26,819 bases of DNA from Pseudomonadota bacterium (GCA_021850555.1 JAJZLX010000528.1:1-26819), one strand, 5' to 3'. Numbered from the stretch's first letter, positions 1 to 8,490 are shown. The notes: generated from the sequence alone by a model not told the origin. Program-made: numbers and translations.

Positions 1-865
1 AGCCCACCAGAGCGCCGATGAGCACATAGCTGCCTTCTTGCACGCCCATACCCAGGGGGATGAAGAAGGCGATGCTGCGTACCATGGTGACGAGACTCTC
101 CAGGAGCAGCGTCTTCGGCATACTCAGTGGATGGCCCATGAACCGAAGGCCGATCCAGACTTCCAGGGCGCCCATCACCCAGGCCGCGAGATGAAGCAGA
201 ATGGACCCGAAAAAGGCGCGGCGGTGTGCGTAGAGGGCCAGCACGCGCTCATGCAGCGTCTGATCCGCCCGGGTTTGTGTGCTGCGGCGGTTATTCCTGA
301 TCCAATCGAGCGGTCGCTCGATGAGCCGGAACAACCCCTTTCTCTGTGCAAGGAGGAAGCCCCCAAACTGCACGGCCATGAGCCCGATGCCGAGGGCGAC
401 CCAGCCGACAGCCTGCAAGGCGGGATGGGTCGTGAGGAGCAGGGCAAGGCCGAGGGCGGCATAGAGCACCTGTGCCAGCAACTCGGCTGTGAGGTCCACG
501 ATAACGCTGGCCCCACCCAGGATCGCTCCGCGCAAACGCAGTATGCGCGTCGCGAGAAATTCTCCGCTCACCGGGAAGAGACCGTCCGTGCCGTCTCGAA
601 TCCAGCGCAGCCAGACCAGCACGGTCCAGCGCTCAGCCGAGTGGGGCCGTAGCACGAGCCACCATGCCAGACCACAAATCAAGGTCGGCAGGGCGTGCAA
701 GAGTGTGATGGCCCCGATGGCTGGCCAACCGGCCGTCTGCAAAGCGTGCAGCACGTCCTGCCAGCCGTGATCGAGGACGAGATAGACGGCGACGCCGAGT
801 CCGGCGAGGGCGGTGAACAGCCGTGCGATCCGTATGTGAGGCGCTTGTGCGTCTGCTCCAGGCAT
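1..865 (-). CDS. UPF0104 / lysylphosphatidylglycerol synthase-type membrane protein (HpnL/YbhN-like), partial
   Basis: Reading the minus strand from the ATG at 865 gives 288 codons with no stop, so the C-terminus lies outside the window. An in-frame TGA sits two codons upstream of the ATG, and TGAGGT provides a ribosome site, so the start is well fixed. The protein is strongly hydrophobic with several membrane spans. It carries a WLRWIRDGTDGLFPVSGEF-type segment near residue 90 and an IPLGMGVQEGSYVLIG segment at the truncated end. These resemble the flippase-like domain of MprF and the HpnL/YbhN family (UPF0104), which are inner-membrane proteins linked to lipid or hopanoid transport. The lipid substrate cannot be told from the sequence. 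Family assignment is from remembered motifs. The gene is transcribed away from all others here. Confidence 0.8.
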   Translation of the reverse strand, partial: MPGADAQAPHIRIARLFTALAGLGVAVYLVLDHGWQDVLHALQTAGWPAIGAITLLHALPTLICGLAWWLVLRPHSAERWTVLVWLRWIRDGTDGLFPVSGEFLATRILRLRGAILGGASVIVDLTAELLAQVLYAALGLALLLTTHPALQAVGWVALGIGLMAVQFGGFLLAQRKGLFRLIERPLDWIRNNRRSTQTRADQTLHERVLALYAHRRAFFGSILLHLAAWVMGALEVWIGLRFMGHPLSMPKTLLLESLVTMVRSIAFFIPLGMGVQEGSYVLIGALVG

Positions 866-1121
866 CGATCAACCTCAGGCTTGTATCGGCTCGTCAAATG
901 CGACAACCGTGGCGCAGGACGCGAGTCTGTCTTGCGTCCAGGGTGCCATGGATGACTGTCGTCCCGCCTGCCGGGAAGACCGTAAGAGAAGCCCGGATTT
1001 GCCCTCCGCGATCCCGACGCGCAGTGCAATATTTCCTCTTCCGAGTGGTCTCACTATTGGTCTGGGATTCCATCCTGCCGTCGAGGCGCGCTCACATGAA
1101 AATCCATAAAGCCCGGGGCGG

Positions 1122-1400
1122 GTGGCCTTTGATCCTCGGGGAAACGCCACCTGGGAGTGGCTGGATGCGACCAGCACCTTCCACCCAGACTTCGATACCC
1201 AGCGGCTGAAGGCTCTCGGAGCGGATCTGAGCGTTCAGGGTGAGCCGGCACCGAATGATTTCGTTACCCATGATCCCTATAATCGATCGCCCTTGGCGCG
1301 GTCGAACGAATTGCGTCCAAGGCGGCGCTCGCTGGATGATTTGCGGCGATTGAGCGAGGAGATCAAAGCGGCGAGGACAACGAAGGATCCCAAGCGATAA
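1122..1400 (+). CDS. Small conserved hypothetical protein (about 92 aa)
   Basis: The reading frame from GTG 1122 encodes about 92 residues, beginning with AFDPRGNATWEW and ending in a basic, helical tail (RRSLDDLRRLSEEIKAAR). Its composition is that of a real soluble protein, unlike the Pro/Arg/Ser-rich shadow frames around it. I recall similar small proteins of unknown function in proteobacteria, but no function can be given. An in-frame TAA at 1107-1109 limits the start to GTG 1122. The ribosome site is poor. A better-looking ATG lies at 1096 in a different frame and reads MKIHKARGG just before the conserved part, which raises the possibility of a frameshift or sequencing error at the G-rich run near 1114-1121. 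Confidence 0.55.
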   Translation: MAFDPRGNATWEWLDATSTFHPDFDTQRLKALGADLSVQGEPAPNDFVTHDPYNRSPLARSNELRPRRRSLDDLRRLSEEIKAARTTKDPKR

Positions 1401-1584
1401 ATCGTATCTGCGTGCCGCCCAGTCCCGCGAGGGGTGTGCGGGGACGTGATGACCGAGTGCAAATCGGCGCCCGTCGTGGGAGAGCGGGATGGCGAGATGA
1501 CCGGCCACATGCTCTGGATTTGGATCTTCGAGGTGTACGTGCGGCACTTTTTCCGCGCATCGGTGACGGATTGCGGAGAACACC

Positions 1585-2097
1585 ATGTCAATCAAGCCCG
1601 GCACGAAAGTTCCGGCACTTAGCCTGCCGATCCTGGACGGAGGGCACTTCGATGTGACGCTGGCGCGGCCCGCCGCGTTCTCGATGTTGGTCTTCTATCG
1701 AGGTCTGCACTGCCCGATCTGCAAGGCTTATCTGCGTGATCTCGAGGGCACGCTGCACGAATTCGCGCAGCGGGGCGTCGAAGCAATCGCGATCAGCGTG
1801 GATACGGAGGCGCGGGCACGGCAGGCGAGAGAAGAGTGGAATCTCAAGGGCCTGCCAATCGGCTATGGCCTTAGCATCGCGGCGGCTCGGCACTGGGGGC
1901 TATACATCTCGCGTGCGAATGGCCCGCACGAACCGGCGCTGTTCAGCGAACCTGGTCTATTTCTGGTCCGGCCCGACGGGACGCTGTATTGCGCCTCGAT
2001 TCAGACCATGCCTTTTGCCCGACCGTCCTTTGCCGACGTGCTTCAGGCGGTGCGCTTCGTCACCGAAAAGGACTATCCGGCGCGGGGCGAAGCGTGA
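1585..2097 (+). CDS. Peroxiredoxin-like AhpC/TSA-family protein with CPIC motif
   Basis: This 170-residue protein has a thioredoxin-fold peroxiredoxin-like layout: an N-terminal PGTKVPALSLPILDG strand region, then FYRGLHCPICKAYL with C43 and C46 forming a CxxC pair, then AIAISVDTEARA and a later SEPGLFLVRPDGTLY segment. The YRGxxCPxC arrangement is typical of the AhpC/TSA 'peroxiredoxin-like' branch rather than of 2-Cys AhpC. It has no signal peptide and is probably cytoplasmic, acting as a thiol peroxidase or thiol-disulfide protein; the substrate is unknown. GGAGA seven bases before the ATG supports the start. The dehalogenase gene follows 19 bases downstream, suggesting co-transcription. 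Confidence 0.85.
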   Translation: MSIKPGTKVPALSLPILDGGHFDVTLARPAAFSMLVFYRGLHCPICKAYLRDLEGTLHEFAQRGVEAIAISVDTEARARQAREEWNLKGLPIGYGLSIAAARHWGLYISRANGPHEPALFSEPGLFLVRPDGTLYCASIQTMPFARPSFADVLQAVRFVTEKDYPARGEA

Positions 2098-2116
2098 GTT
2101 CGTCGCAGGAGGCACC

Positions 2117-2803
2117 ATGAACCTATCCCCGTTGAGCGGAATTCGCGCCTGCGTCTTCGACGCGTATGGCACCGTGTTTGACTACGCCTCCGCGGCCTCG
2201 CGCTGCCATGAGGTGCCGCAGCCGCTGCGCGAGAAGCTCAATCGGATATGGCGCGAGAAGCAACTGCAATACACCTGGCTCCGTGCCCTGCAGGGCCGGC
2301 ATGCGGACTTCTGGCAGGTCACGGGTGAGGCCCTAGATTTCGCCCTGGAGACCGTCGGAATCGCCGACACCGCAGTGCGGGAGCAACTGCTGAGTCTGTA
2401 CTTGCGGCTCGAGACCTTCCCCGAGGTGCCGCAGGTGCTCGAGCAGCTGAAGGCGGCTGGCTTGAAGACCGCTATCCTCTCGAACGGCTCTCCAGAGATG
2501 CTGCAGGCGGCAGTTCAGCACTCGAAACTCAGCCCTCTGCTGGATGCTGTGCTGTCGGTGGAAGTCGTCGGGGTCTACAAACCCCATCCCAGAGTGTACC
2601 AACTCGCGGTGGACCGCATGGACGTGGAGCCGCAGGCGATCGCGTTTCAGTCCTCCAACGCCTGGGATGCCTGGGCCGCCTCGGCTTTCGGACTGCGCGT
2701 GGTGTGGTGCAACCGCTATGGCCAGCGGCGGGAACGTCTTCCAGGGCAGCCCGATCGGCAGATCACCTCGCTCGCGGCGCTGCCGGCTCTGCTGGGTGTC
2801 TGA
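2117..2803 (+). CDS. L-2-haloacid dehalogenase (HAD superfamily, type II)
   Basis: The 228-residue protein has every landmark of (S)-2-haloacid dehalogenase (EC 3.8.1.2), which hydrolyses L-2-haloalkanoates to D-2-hydroxyacids through an aspartyl ester. FDAYGTVFD places the nucleophile at D15 with T19. The helical cap contains WREKQLQYTWLRALQG with R46. SNG lies at 122-124, KPHPRVY gives K155 and Y161, and SSNAWDAW at 179-186 supplies S179, N181 and D184. These line up with the remembered catalytic set of Pseudomonas L-DEX (D10, T14, R41, S118, K151, Y157, S175, N177, D180) with a constant offset of 4-5. The AGGAGG sequence before ATG 2117 fixes the start; an open frame reaching back into the previous gene is not translated. 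Activity on natural halo-acids is inferred. Confidence 0.92.
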   Translation: MNLSPLSGIRACVFDAYGTVFDYASAASRCHEVPQPLREKLNRIWREKQLQYTWLRALQGRHADFWQVTGEALDFALETVGIADTAVREQLLSLYLRLETFPEVPQVLEQLKAAGLKTAILSNGSPEMLQAAVQHSKLSPLLDAVLSVEVVGVYKPHPRVYQLAVDRMDVEPQAIAFQSSNAWDAWAASAFGLRVVWCNRYGQRRERLPGQPDRQITSLAALPALLGV

Positions 2804-2905
2804 GCAGGAGGTCCTCTTGCGGGGGTGGGCCGAGGGTGCAATCCCAGGCGCCCCTCCCCGGTCTTCCGGATGTCGTCCCGTCTCGGGTACGCCGGAGAGG
2901 CTCTG

Positions 2906-3655
2906 ATGTTGCGCAGGCTGGGCGGTTGGCTGGCCCGCTATCTCGATCAGCCCATTCCCCATTACGAGCCGCTCGCGACCGTCTCACTCGATTGCCTCGG
3001 CAAGGTGCTGAGGCCCGCCGATGTCGTTCTGGTCGAGGGCAAATCCCGGATCAGCACGCCGATCAAATACCTCACCCAGTCGACTTGGTCGCATGCGGCG
3101 CTTTTCGTCGGGGACTTCGGTCAGACAGGCCGCGGGATCGATGCGCCGACACTCATCGAGGCCGATCTGCGCGAGGGCGTGCGTGCTGTGGCGCTATCGC
3201 ACTATGGCGGACACAACTTGCGCATCTGTCGGCCCGCGGGGCTCACGGAGGCTGACGGTGTCCTTGTGTGCCGCTACGCGATCGAGCGCCTCGGGCTGAA
3301 ATACGACCTGAAGAACGTCACCGATCTTGCCCGATACCTCCTGCCAGTACCCCCGGTGCCGGTGTACTGGCGCAGACAGCTGTTGGCGCTCGGCAGTGGC
3401 ACCCCGACGCGGGCCATCTGCTCGACACTCATTGCGCAGGCCTTTCAATCAGTACGCTACCCCATCCTGCCGTACATCGAGACCGACGGCGGGCGGCTCA
3501 CCCAGGGCGCTCGCGAGGTGCTGCAGGTGCGGCATCACAGTTTGTTCACGCCGCGCGATTTCGACATCTCGCCGTACTTCCAGATTCTCAAGCCCGAGGT
3601 CGAGTGCGGCTTCGATTACCACCGGTTGACCTGGGGCGCGGTGGCCACGGTGTGA
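2906..3655 (+). CDS. Permuted papain-like amidase (YiiX/YebB-type, NlpC/P60 superfamily)
   Basis: This 249-residue protein shows the circularly permuted papain-like order: His first (STWSHAALFVG, H63), an acidic residue next (LIEAD, E85), and Cys last (ICSTLIAQAF, C172). That arrangement is typical of the YiiX/YaeF/YebB group, thought to act on amide or lipid-linked amide bonds; the substrate is unknown. There is a modest hydrophobic N-terminus but no clear signal peptide or lipobox. I chose ATG 2906 because GGAGAGG lies just upstream; a longer frame opens at 2825 with an atypical Pro/Arg-rich leader. It lies 102 bases after the dehalogenase on the same strand. Confidence 0.8.
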   Translation: MLRRLGGWLARYLDQPIPHYEPLATVSLDCLGKVLRPADVVLVEGKSRISTPIKYLTQSTWSHAALFVGDFGQTGRGIDAPTLIEADLREGVRAVALSHYGGHNLRICRPAGLTEADGVLVCRYAIERLGLKYDLKNVTDLARYLLPVPPVPVYWRRQLLALGSGTPTRAICSTLIAQAFQSVRYPILPYIETDGGRLTQGAREVLQVRHHSLFTPRDFDISPYFQILKPEVECGFDYHRLTWGAVATV

Positions 3656-3656
3656 T

Positions 3657-3779
3657 TTACGCTGCGTCTATTTCCGGTGCGAGCGCCTCATCGTAAGTGA
3701 TGAACACGCCCTCGATCCCCGCATCGTGCGGCCCATCCTGCCGCCTACGGGCGCGAAGGCGGAACAAGCAGCCGGTCAT
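3657..3779 (-). CDS. Possible 40-residue protein downstream of dsbD
   Basis: On the minus strand an ATG at 3779 opens a 40-codon frame ending in TAA at 3657. It begins 12 bases past the dsbD stop, in the same direction. The N-terminal half is Arg-rich and the C-terminal half (GIEGVFITYDEALAPEIDAA) is acidic and reads like genuine protein. No family is recognised and the ribosome site is weak, so it may be the tail of a decayed gene. It abuts the stop of the convergent amidase gene. Confidence 0.3.
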   Translation of the reverse strand: MTGCLFRLRARRRQDGPHDAGIEGVFITYDEALAPEIDAA

Positions 3780-3791
3780 TGGCAAGGCATC

Positions 3792-5669
3792 TCATGCCGG
3801 TGGCCGCTCGTCAAACGCGGCCCGTACCCTTCGCAGGAATGCCGCGACATTCATGTAGCCGACCACCTGGGCGCCTCGCACCTGGTGTCCGCTGCGATTG
3901 TAAAACACAACGGTCGGAGGACCGAAGATACCGAAGTGCCGCAACAGTGCCTGATCGACTGCATTGTTCGAAGTGACATCGGCACGCAGCAGGACGGTAT
4001 GCGCGAGCGCTTGGCGCACCGCGGGATTCGTGAATGTCGTGGCCTCCATTTCCCGACAGGAGGTGCACCAGGTTGCATAGAAATCCACCATTACGCTCTG
4101 GTGCCGCGCGGCGGCACGCCGCACGATGCTGTGCAGATCGGTGATCGAGTGGATGGGCGTAAAGCGTAACGCCGGAGCGCTGCCCGTGAGCGAGAGCGGC
4201 GCCAGGGGATTCGTCCCGCCGAGGGCAGCGCTGGTGATCAGTACGAGCGCGTATGCGCCGCTCAGGGCGCCCGCGATGCGGGCCGGCCAGCGAGAGGCGC
4301 GCAATCGGCGCGCCTCAAAGCTCAGTGTCCATGCCGCCGCCAGTGCCGGAGCGGCCCACAGGGCCAGCGTCACCCGTGCCGGGGTAAGCCTCGAGAGCAT
4401 CCATACGGCGACTGCGAGCAGCAGGGCGCCGAGGAGCTTCTTTACCAGATCCATCCACGGGCCGGCTGAGGGCAGCAGCCGCCCGGCGGAAGCTCCGACG
4501 GCGAGCAATGGCGTGCCCATGCCGATGCTGAGTGCAAACAGCGCCGCGCCACCGCGCACGATCGCACCCGACTGGCCGATCACGGCGAGCGCCCCGACCA
4601 GCGCCGGTGCGACACAGGTGGTTACGATCAGCGCCGACAGGGCGCCCATGGCGGCCACCCCCCCCACGGTGCCGGCTGTGCGCCGGTTGGCGAGCGCGGC
4701 AAGGCGTGTCTGCAGCCCGGTAGGCATCTGCAGAGAGAAGACACCCAGCATCGCTACGCCCATTGCTGCAAGCACGGCTGTGAAGATGCCGAGGATCCAG
4801 GGCCGCTGGAAGGCAGCCTGGACTTCCCCGCCCGCGGCGGCCGCCGCGATTCCGGCCAGGGTATAGGTCAAGGCCATACCCATGACGTAGGCGCTCGAGA
4901 GAAGCAGCGATCGGGCCGCGCTCAGCTTGCGACCGCCGGCAATCAACCCCGAGAGAATGGGGATCATGGGCAGGCAGCAGGGCGTGAATGCGAGCGCCAG
5001 GCCGGCGAGATAGAACGCCCCGAGCATCGCAAGGAGGTTCCCGGAGCGGATCAGACCCGCGAAGCGGCCCTGGCTCGATGTGATCGCTGGGCGGGAGGTC
5101 GAGCCGCCCCGCATCACCTTCATCGCGTGGGGCACCGGCCGCAGCCTCTTGCCTGCGGGCCCGGCGTGCAGCGCGACGAGGAGGGTGTGGGTGATCGGCG
5201 GGTAGCACAGCCCGGCATCGGCGCAGCCCTGATACGTCACCGCCACGGAGGCGTTCCGTGGTGCTGCGGCCGTGCCGCGCATGACAGGCAGATCGGCCGT
5301 CACCGCGTTGCGGTAGATCTGCTCGCGACCCAAGTATGGATCGATCTTGACGATTCCGCGCGGCAGCTCGAGCGTCCCGATCACAGTGCCGGCGAGCGGT
5401 TTGACGCGAAAGCGGCTGCGATACAGGTAAAAACCAGGCCGGATGGTCCAGGAGAGCTCGATCCGGTGAGCGCCCGGCGCGGCTGCCAGATGGAACACCG
5501 CGCCGGGCGGTGGAAACCTGGCGCGCCCGGACAGTCCCGCGTCAAGGGCGGTCATGATCGGCGGGGACCCCACGGGCACCGCCGCCGAGGCCGAGCCCGC
5601 GGCACAGAGCAGCATCGCCAGAGCGGACAGCGCGTGCAGTGGGTGCCAACGATGCGATCTTGAGCTCAC
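3792..5669 (-). CDS. dsbD: Thiol:disulfide interchange protein DsbD
   Basis: DsbD passes electrons from cytoplasmic thioredoxin across the inner membrane to periplasmic thiol proteins. All three redox parts are present (numbering from GTG 5669, 625 aa). The periplasmic alpha domain has the C149/C155 pair in CADAGLCYPP. The eight-helix beta domain has TPCCLPM (C231/C232) and TTCVAPALVG (C352). The C-terminal thioredoxin-like gamma domain has FYATWCTSCREME (C535/C538). The GTG at 5669 puts a signal peptide directly at the N-terminus (hydrophobic run ending ASASA). A GTG at 5777, only four bases after the doxX stop, would add 36 atypical residues, and neither start has a clear ribosome site. It is the last large gene of the bufferin operon, where it probably keeps bufferin or metal-binding cysteines reduced. 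Confidence 0.93.
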   Translation of the reverse strand: MSSRSHRWHPLHALSALAMLLCAAGSASAAVPVGSPPIMTALDAGLSGRARFPPPGAVFHLAAAPGAHRIELSWTIRPGFYLYRSRFRVKPLAGTVIGTLELPRGIVKIDPYLGREQIYRNAVTADLPVMRGTAAAPRNASVAVTYQGCADAGLCYPPITHTLLVALHAGPAGKRLRPVPHAMKVMRGGSTSRPAITSSQGRFAGLIRSGNLLAMLGAFYLAGLALAFTPCCLPMIPILSGLIAGGRKLSAARSLLLSSAYVMGMALTYTLAGIAAAAAGGEVQAAFQRPWILGIFTAVLAAMGVAMLGVFSLQMPTGLQTRLAALANRRTAGTVGGVAAMGALSALIVTTCVAPALVGALAVIGQSGAIVRGGAALFALSIGMGTPLLAVGASAGRLLPSAGPWMDLVKKLLGALLLAVAVWMLSRLTPARVTLALWAAPALAAAWTLSFEARRLRASRWPARIAGALSGAYALVLITSAALGGTNPLAPLSLTGSAPALRFTPIHSITDLHSIVRRAAARHQSVMVDFYATWCTSCREMEATTFTNPAVRQALAHTVLLRADVTSNNAVDQALLRHFGIFGPPTVVFYNRSGHQVRGAQVVGYMNVAAFLRRVRAAFDERPPA

Positions 5670-5781
5670 GGTGTGGCCATATGGACGTGGCGGAAGAGCG
5701 ATCCGACTTCCGAGCGTGGACAGACGAGTCTCGTGCACTGTGGACCGCGCGAACACTGCACGCAGCGGCTCTGTCACGCAC

Positions 5782-6312
5782 TCATTCGGGGGCGAGCGCT
5801 CGCGCCGTGCGTCTTTTGAACCACGTCTCGATGGCGAAATCCAGGGAGAGCTTGCCCGGGCCCAGCGTGATGATGGCGAGAGCGAGACCCGTCCAAGGCA
5901 GATGGAAATTCGCCCAGCCTGAAGGGTCCGTGAGTTGGATGACCGGAATCATGCCGAGGATCCCCAGTGCGCTGAGTCGCGTCGCAAAGCCGGCGAGCAA
6001 CAGCACAGGAAAGAGGACCTCTGCAATCGCATCGATATGCGCGAGCACATTCGGTATCGGAAACGGGTAGAGGTGGCCGAAAATATGCAGCTGGAACATC
6101 GATTGGAACATGAAGTCGGCCACCGGGGAGACGTGGAACCAGCCGCTCCACTTGGTGAGTCCCGACTTGAGAAACGGGATCGCGAGGGCGACCCGTGCCA
6201 CGGGAGGGGCGAGCAGGCCTGCGGCCCATGCAAGCCATCCGAGTGTGGAGTGAACGGCCTGATCGAGGCCTCGGGCGGAGGTCGAAGGTCGTTTAGCAGG
6301 GCGTTGAGACAT
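5782..6312 (-). CDS. DoxX-family membrane protein of the bufferin operon (GigD-like)
   Basis: The 176-residue protein has four predicted membrane helices and the DoxX pattern: a first helix followed by IPFLKSGLTKWSGW, a middle segment with FPIPNVLAHIDAIAEVLFPVLLL, and a final helix in WTGLALAIITLGPG. DoxX proteins commonly accompany bufferin/gig operons (gigABCD in Caulobacter), where they are thought to assist redox chemistry or quinone-linked steps; the exact role is unknown. It starts 3 bases after the bufC stop, and dsbD follows closely, so it sits inside one transcription unit. Assignment rests on family motifs and position. Confidence 0.88.
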   Translation of the reverse strand: MSQRPAKRPSTSARGLDQAVHSTLGWLAWAAGLLAPPVARVALAIPFLKSGLTKWSGWFHVSPVADFMFQSMFQLHIFGHLYPFPIPNVLAHIDAIAEVLFPVLLLAGFATRLSALGILGMIPVIQLTDPSGWANFHLPWTGLALAIITLGPGKLSLDFAIETWFKRRTARALAPE

Positions 6313-6314
6313 AG

Positions 6315-7106
6315 TCAGTGACCTCGTGATCGGCGTCGTTTTAAACGTCCGGCAATGACCAGACGGGACTCGAGGAGTCCGGTCAGGTGAGTTGTCAGAT
6401 CAAACTGGGGGCAAGATCGGCTGGCACGCTCTGCGGCCCTGGCAAGGGGATGGCCGTCCGCAAGGGAAAGAAGAAACGCGGCGCCTCCGGCGGGCAGTTC
6501 GCGAATTTCCACTTCCGCATTGGGTCGCGCCACCAGTGCATCCTCGCCGCCGGCTCCGATATCGAGCGGACCCACCTCGGCATCTGCAAGATTCATCTGC
6601 CAGATCGACAGTGCCGGAAATGGCGAGCGGACCACACGGACCGAGGGGTGCAGCGTGAGACACAAGTCCCCGACGCGGTTCGCGGGCACATCTGCGAGCA
6701 CCGCCGGGTCAAGTGGCGGGGCGTCCGCGGCGTGATATGCCTCGAGCCACGCTCGCTCGATGCGCGCGACATCCGCCAGATAGGGCAGTTCCGCAAGGGG
6801 CTCAAATCGCTCGAGAAACGCGGCGAATCCTCCGCCGTATTCCAGCATCACCGCCGAGCGCGGCAGCTCCTGCGCCGCGTAGAGACGGGCGGTTTCGCGG
6901 AAGCACTCCTCGCCAAGCAAGCGTCGGACGGCGGGGTAACCATCGGCGATGCAGTCAATGAGGCTCGAGACCACATTGTTCCGGTACACCGCAAAGCGTT
7001 TCGCATCGGACTTTCCGGCCGGATCCCGGCAATCAGCGGGCACGGGCAGTTCGGGATCGAGGAGCGCCGCGGCGAATGCGCGCTGCACTTCAGCCAGCGG
7101 CCGCAT
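6315..7106 (-). CDS. bufC: HvfC/BufC-family protein (DUF2063), partner of the MNIO enzyme
   Basis: The 263-residue protein carries the DUF2063 pattern: RFAVYRNNV (41-45 is YRNNV) followed by the GYPAVRRLLGEECF segment, then LPYLADVARIERAWLEAYHA around 107-126. DUF2063 proteins pair with DUF692/MNIO enzymes and are believed to deliver the precursor peptide to them; the older 'DNA-binding' label is doubtful. ATG 7106 overlaps the end of bufB by 17 bases and has GAGGAG upstream, which indicates translational coupling. A longer frame to 7169 would lie inside bufB and is rejected. Confidence 0.92.
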   Translation of the reverse strand: MRPLAEVQRAFAAALLDPELPVPADCRDPAGKSDAKRFAVYRNNVVSSLIDCIADGYPAVRRLLGEECFRETARLYAAQELPRSAVMLEYGGGFAAFLERFEPLAELPYLADVARIERAWLEAYHAADAPPLDPAVLADVPANRVGDLCLTLHPSVRVVRSPFPALSIWQMNLADAEVGPLDIGAGGEDALVARPNAEVEIRELPAGGAAFLLSLADGHPLARAAERASRSCPQFDLTTHLTGLLESRLVIAGRLKRRRSRGH

Positions 7107-7992
7107 GCAGCGTCTCCTCGCTCTGGCGGTGGCTTGAAAGAACGGCTTCGGCGCGCCTCGCCTCGGCATGAAGTTCGGTCCATTCGGGGAGCCTTTGATC
7201 CCACTCGATCAGCGTCGGGATGGGGCCCAACCGCTCGATGGCACGGGCGTAAAGGTCCCAGACGAGCTGGCTGACCTGCCGATCGTGCGAGTCGATGAGC
7301 AGCGGTTGTCCGCTGTCATCGGCATCCGTGGCGTGGCCCGCGAGGTGGATCTGGCGTACATGGGCCAAAGGGAACTGCTCAATGTAGTGCACGGGATCCC
7401 AGTGCTGGTTCGTGCACGCGACATACACATTGTTGACATCGAGCAGCAGGCCGCAACCGCTGCGGCGTGCGACTTCAGATATAAAATCGACTTCCCAGTA
7501 CGTGCTCTCGGCAAAGGCGACGTAAGTGGAGGGATTCTCGAGCAGGAGCTGTCTGCCGAGATACTCCTGAACCTGCTCGATGTGCTCGCATACCCGCTGC
7601 AAGGTTTCTCGGGTATAGGGCACGGGGAGCAGATCGTTGAAGAACAGCCCCCCGTGCGAGGACCATGCCAGGTGTTCCGAGAACAGACCCGGCTCATAGC
7701 GTCCAACGAGCTCGGCGAGCCGCCGCAAGTGATCTCGATCGAGGGGGCGATCGGCGCCGATTGACAGCCCCACTCCGTGCAGAGAGAGTGGGTAGCGTGC
7801 GCGAATCTCGGTGAGATATCGATGCGGCGGCCCGCCGGCACCCATGTAATTCTCCGCGTGCACTTCGAAGAACCCGATGTCCGGTCGCGATTCGAGAATC
7901 CGCCGGTAATGCGGTGCCTTGAGGCCGACCCCGGCGCGGGCCGGAATCTCCTTGCGCGATGGGGCACGAATCATCGTCTCGGGAAGAACCAT
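7090..7992 (-). CDS. bufB: MNIO enzyme BufB (DUF692), multinuclear non-heme iron oxidase for bufferin maturation
   Basis: The 300-residue TIM-barrel protein keeps the DUF692 metal-ligand set: H72 in LHGVGLS, H107 in FSEHLAW, E152 in LLENPS, D185 and N187 in LLLDVNN, H216 and H220 in IHLAGH, H236 in DSHD and E263 in LIEWD. MNIO enzymes use iron clusters and oxygen to convert precursor cysteines; in bufferins they are reported to form thiooxazole heterocycles. It acts in the cytoplasm on the BufA precursor, with BufC as partner. The gene begins 45 bases after the bufA stop and overlaps bufC. The start is taken at ATG 7992; an in-frame ATG at 7974 is also possible. Confidence 0.95.
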   Translation of the reverse strand: MVLPETMIRAPSRKEIPARAGVGLKAPHYRRILESRPDIGFFEVHAENYMGAGGPPHRYLTEIRARYPLSLHGVGLSIGADRPLDRDHLRRLAELVGRYEPGLFSEHLAWSSHGGLFFNDLLPVPYTRETLQRVCEHIEQVQEYLGRQLLLENPSTYVAFAESTYWEVDFISEVARRSGCGLLLDVNNVYVACTNQHWDPVHYIEQFPLAHVRQIHLAGHATDADDSGQPLLIDSHDRQVSQLVWDLYARAIERLGPIPTLIEWDQRLPEWTELHAEARRAEAVLSSHRQSEETLHAAAG

Positions 7993-8037
7993 GGGTAGGA
8001 CCTGATGTGCTGGAGGATCAGTCAGTGCCTTGCCTGA

Positions 8038-8415
8038 TCAGCTTCCGCTCTCCGTGATCTTGTGCAAGCTTCCGTGGCCGTTCACGATCGTGACGTACGG
8101 CGTGTGGATGGCGGTGCATGTCCCGGTGGGCACGAGCTTAAAAGCGTTGCCCTGGAAGTTGCGGGCCGCGGTGCCGGCGCAGGTCGTGCCAGGACCGGCA
8201 TAGCAGTCATTGTGACCGGCGCGCGCCACACCCCAGCACTTGACGAATTTGCCCGTCTGGAGCTCCTTCATGGTGTGTTCCCGCTTGGCCATCATCATTT
8301 TCATCATCCCGGGGCTCATCTGCATGCCCCCCGCGGTGGCCGCAGGCCCGCTGGCGGCCGTGATTGCAGCGGCCAGGGCACCGGCCACGGCCCAAGATAC
8401 ATTTCGTTTAGACAT
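8038..8415 (-). CDS. bufA: Bufferin precursor BufA1 (DUF2282), secreted copper-buffering RiPP
   Basis: This 125-residue precursor has an Ala-rich signal sequence (to about residue 28) and the DUF2282 core. C60 lies in [13 protein letters not shown] (which also holds C71), C79 in [13 protein letters not shown], and C100 in LVPTGTCT. Four cysteines at this spacing are the bufferin signature; the central two are reported to be modified by the MNIO enzyme, and the exported peptide chelates copper. Unusually, residues 31-49 contain eight methionines between signal and core. ATG 8415 is preceded by GGAGAA. The frame extends to 8469, but that would bury the signal peptide. An ECF-type promoter lies about 75 bases upstream. 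Confidence 0.93.
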   Translation of the reverse strand: MSKRNVSWAVAGALAAAITAASGPAATAGGMQMSPGMMKMMMAKREHTMKELQTGKFVKCWGVARAGHNDCYAGPGTTCAGTAARNFQGNAFKLVPTGTCTAIHTPYVTIVNGHGSLHKITESGS

Positions 8416-8490
8416 TGCGATTTCTCCGAATAGGTTTGCCTGAGGGAGCGGTGGACCCGAGCGATCCAAGTTTTCCCCGTCCCGTAGGTA

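Noticed and set aside
2333..2962. 209-codon open frame on the minus strand
   Set aside because: It is antisense to the dehalogenase, whose full catalytic set shows the plus strand is the coding one.
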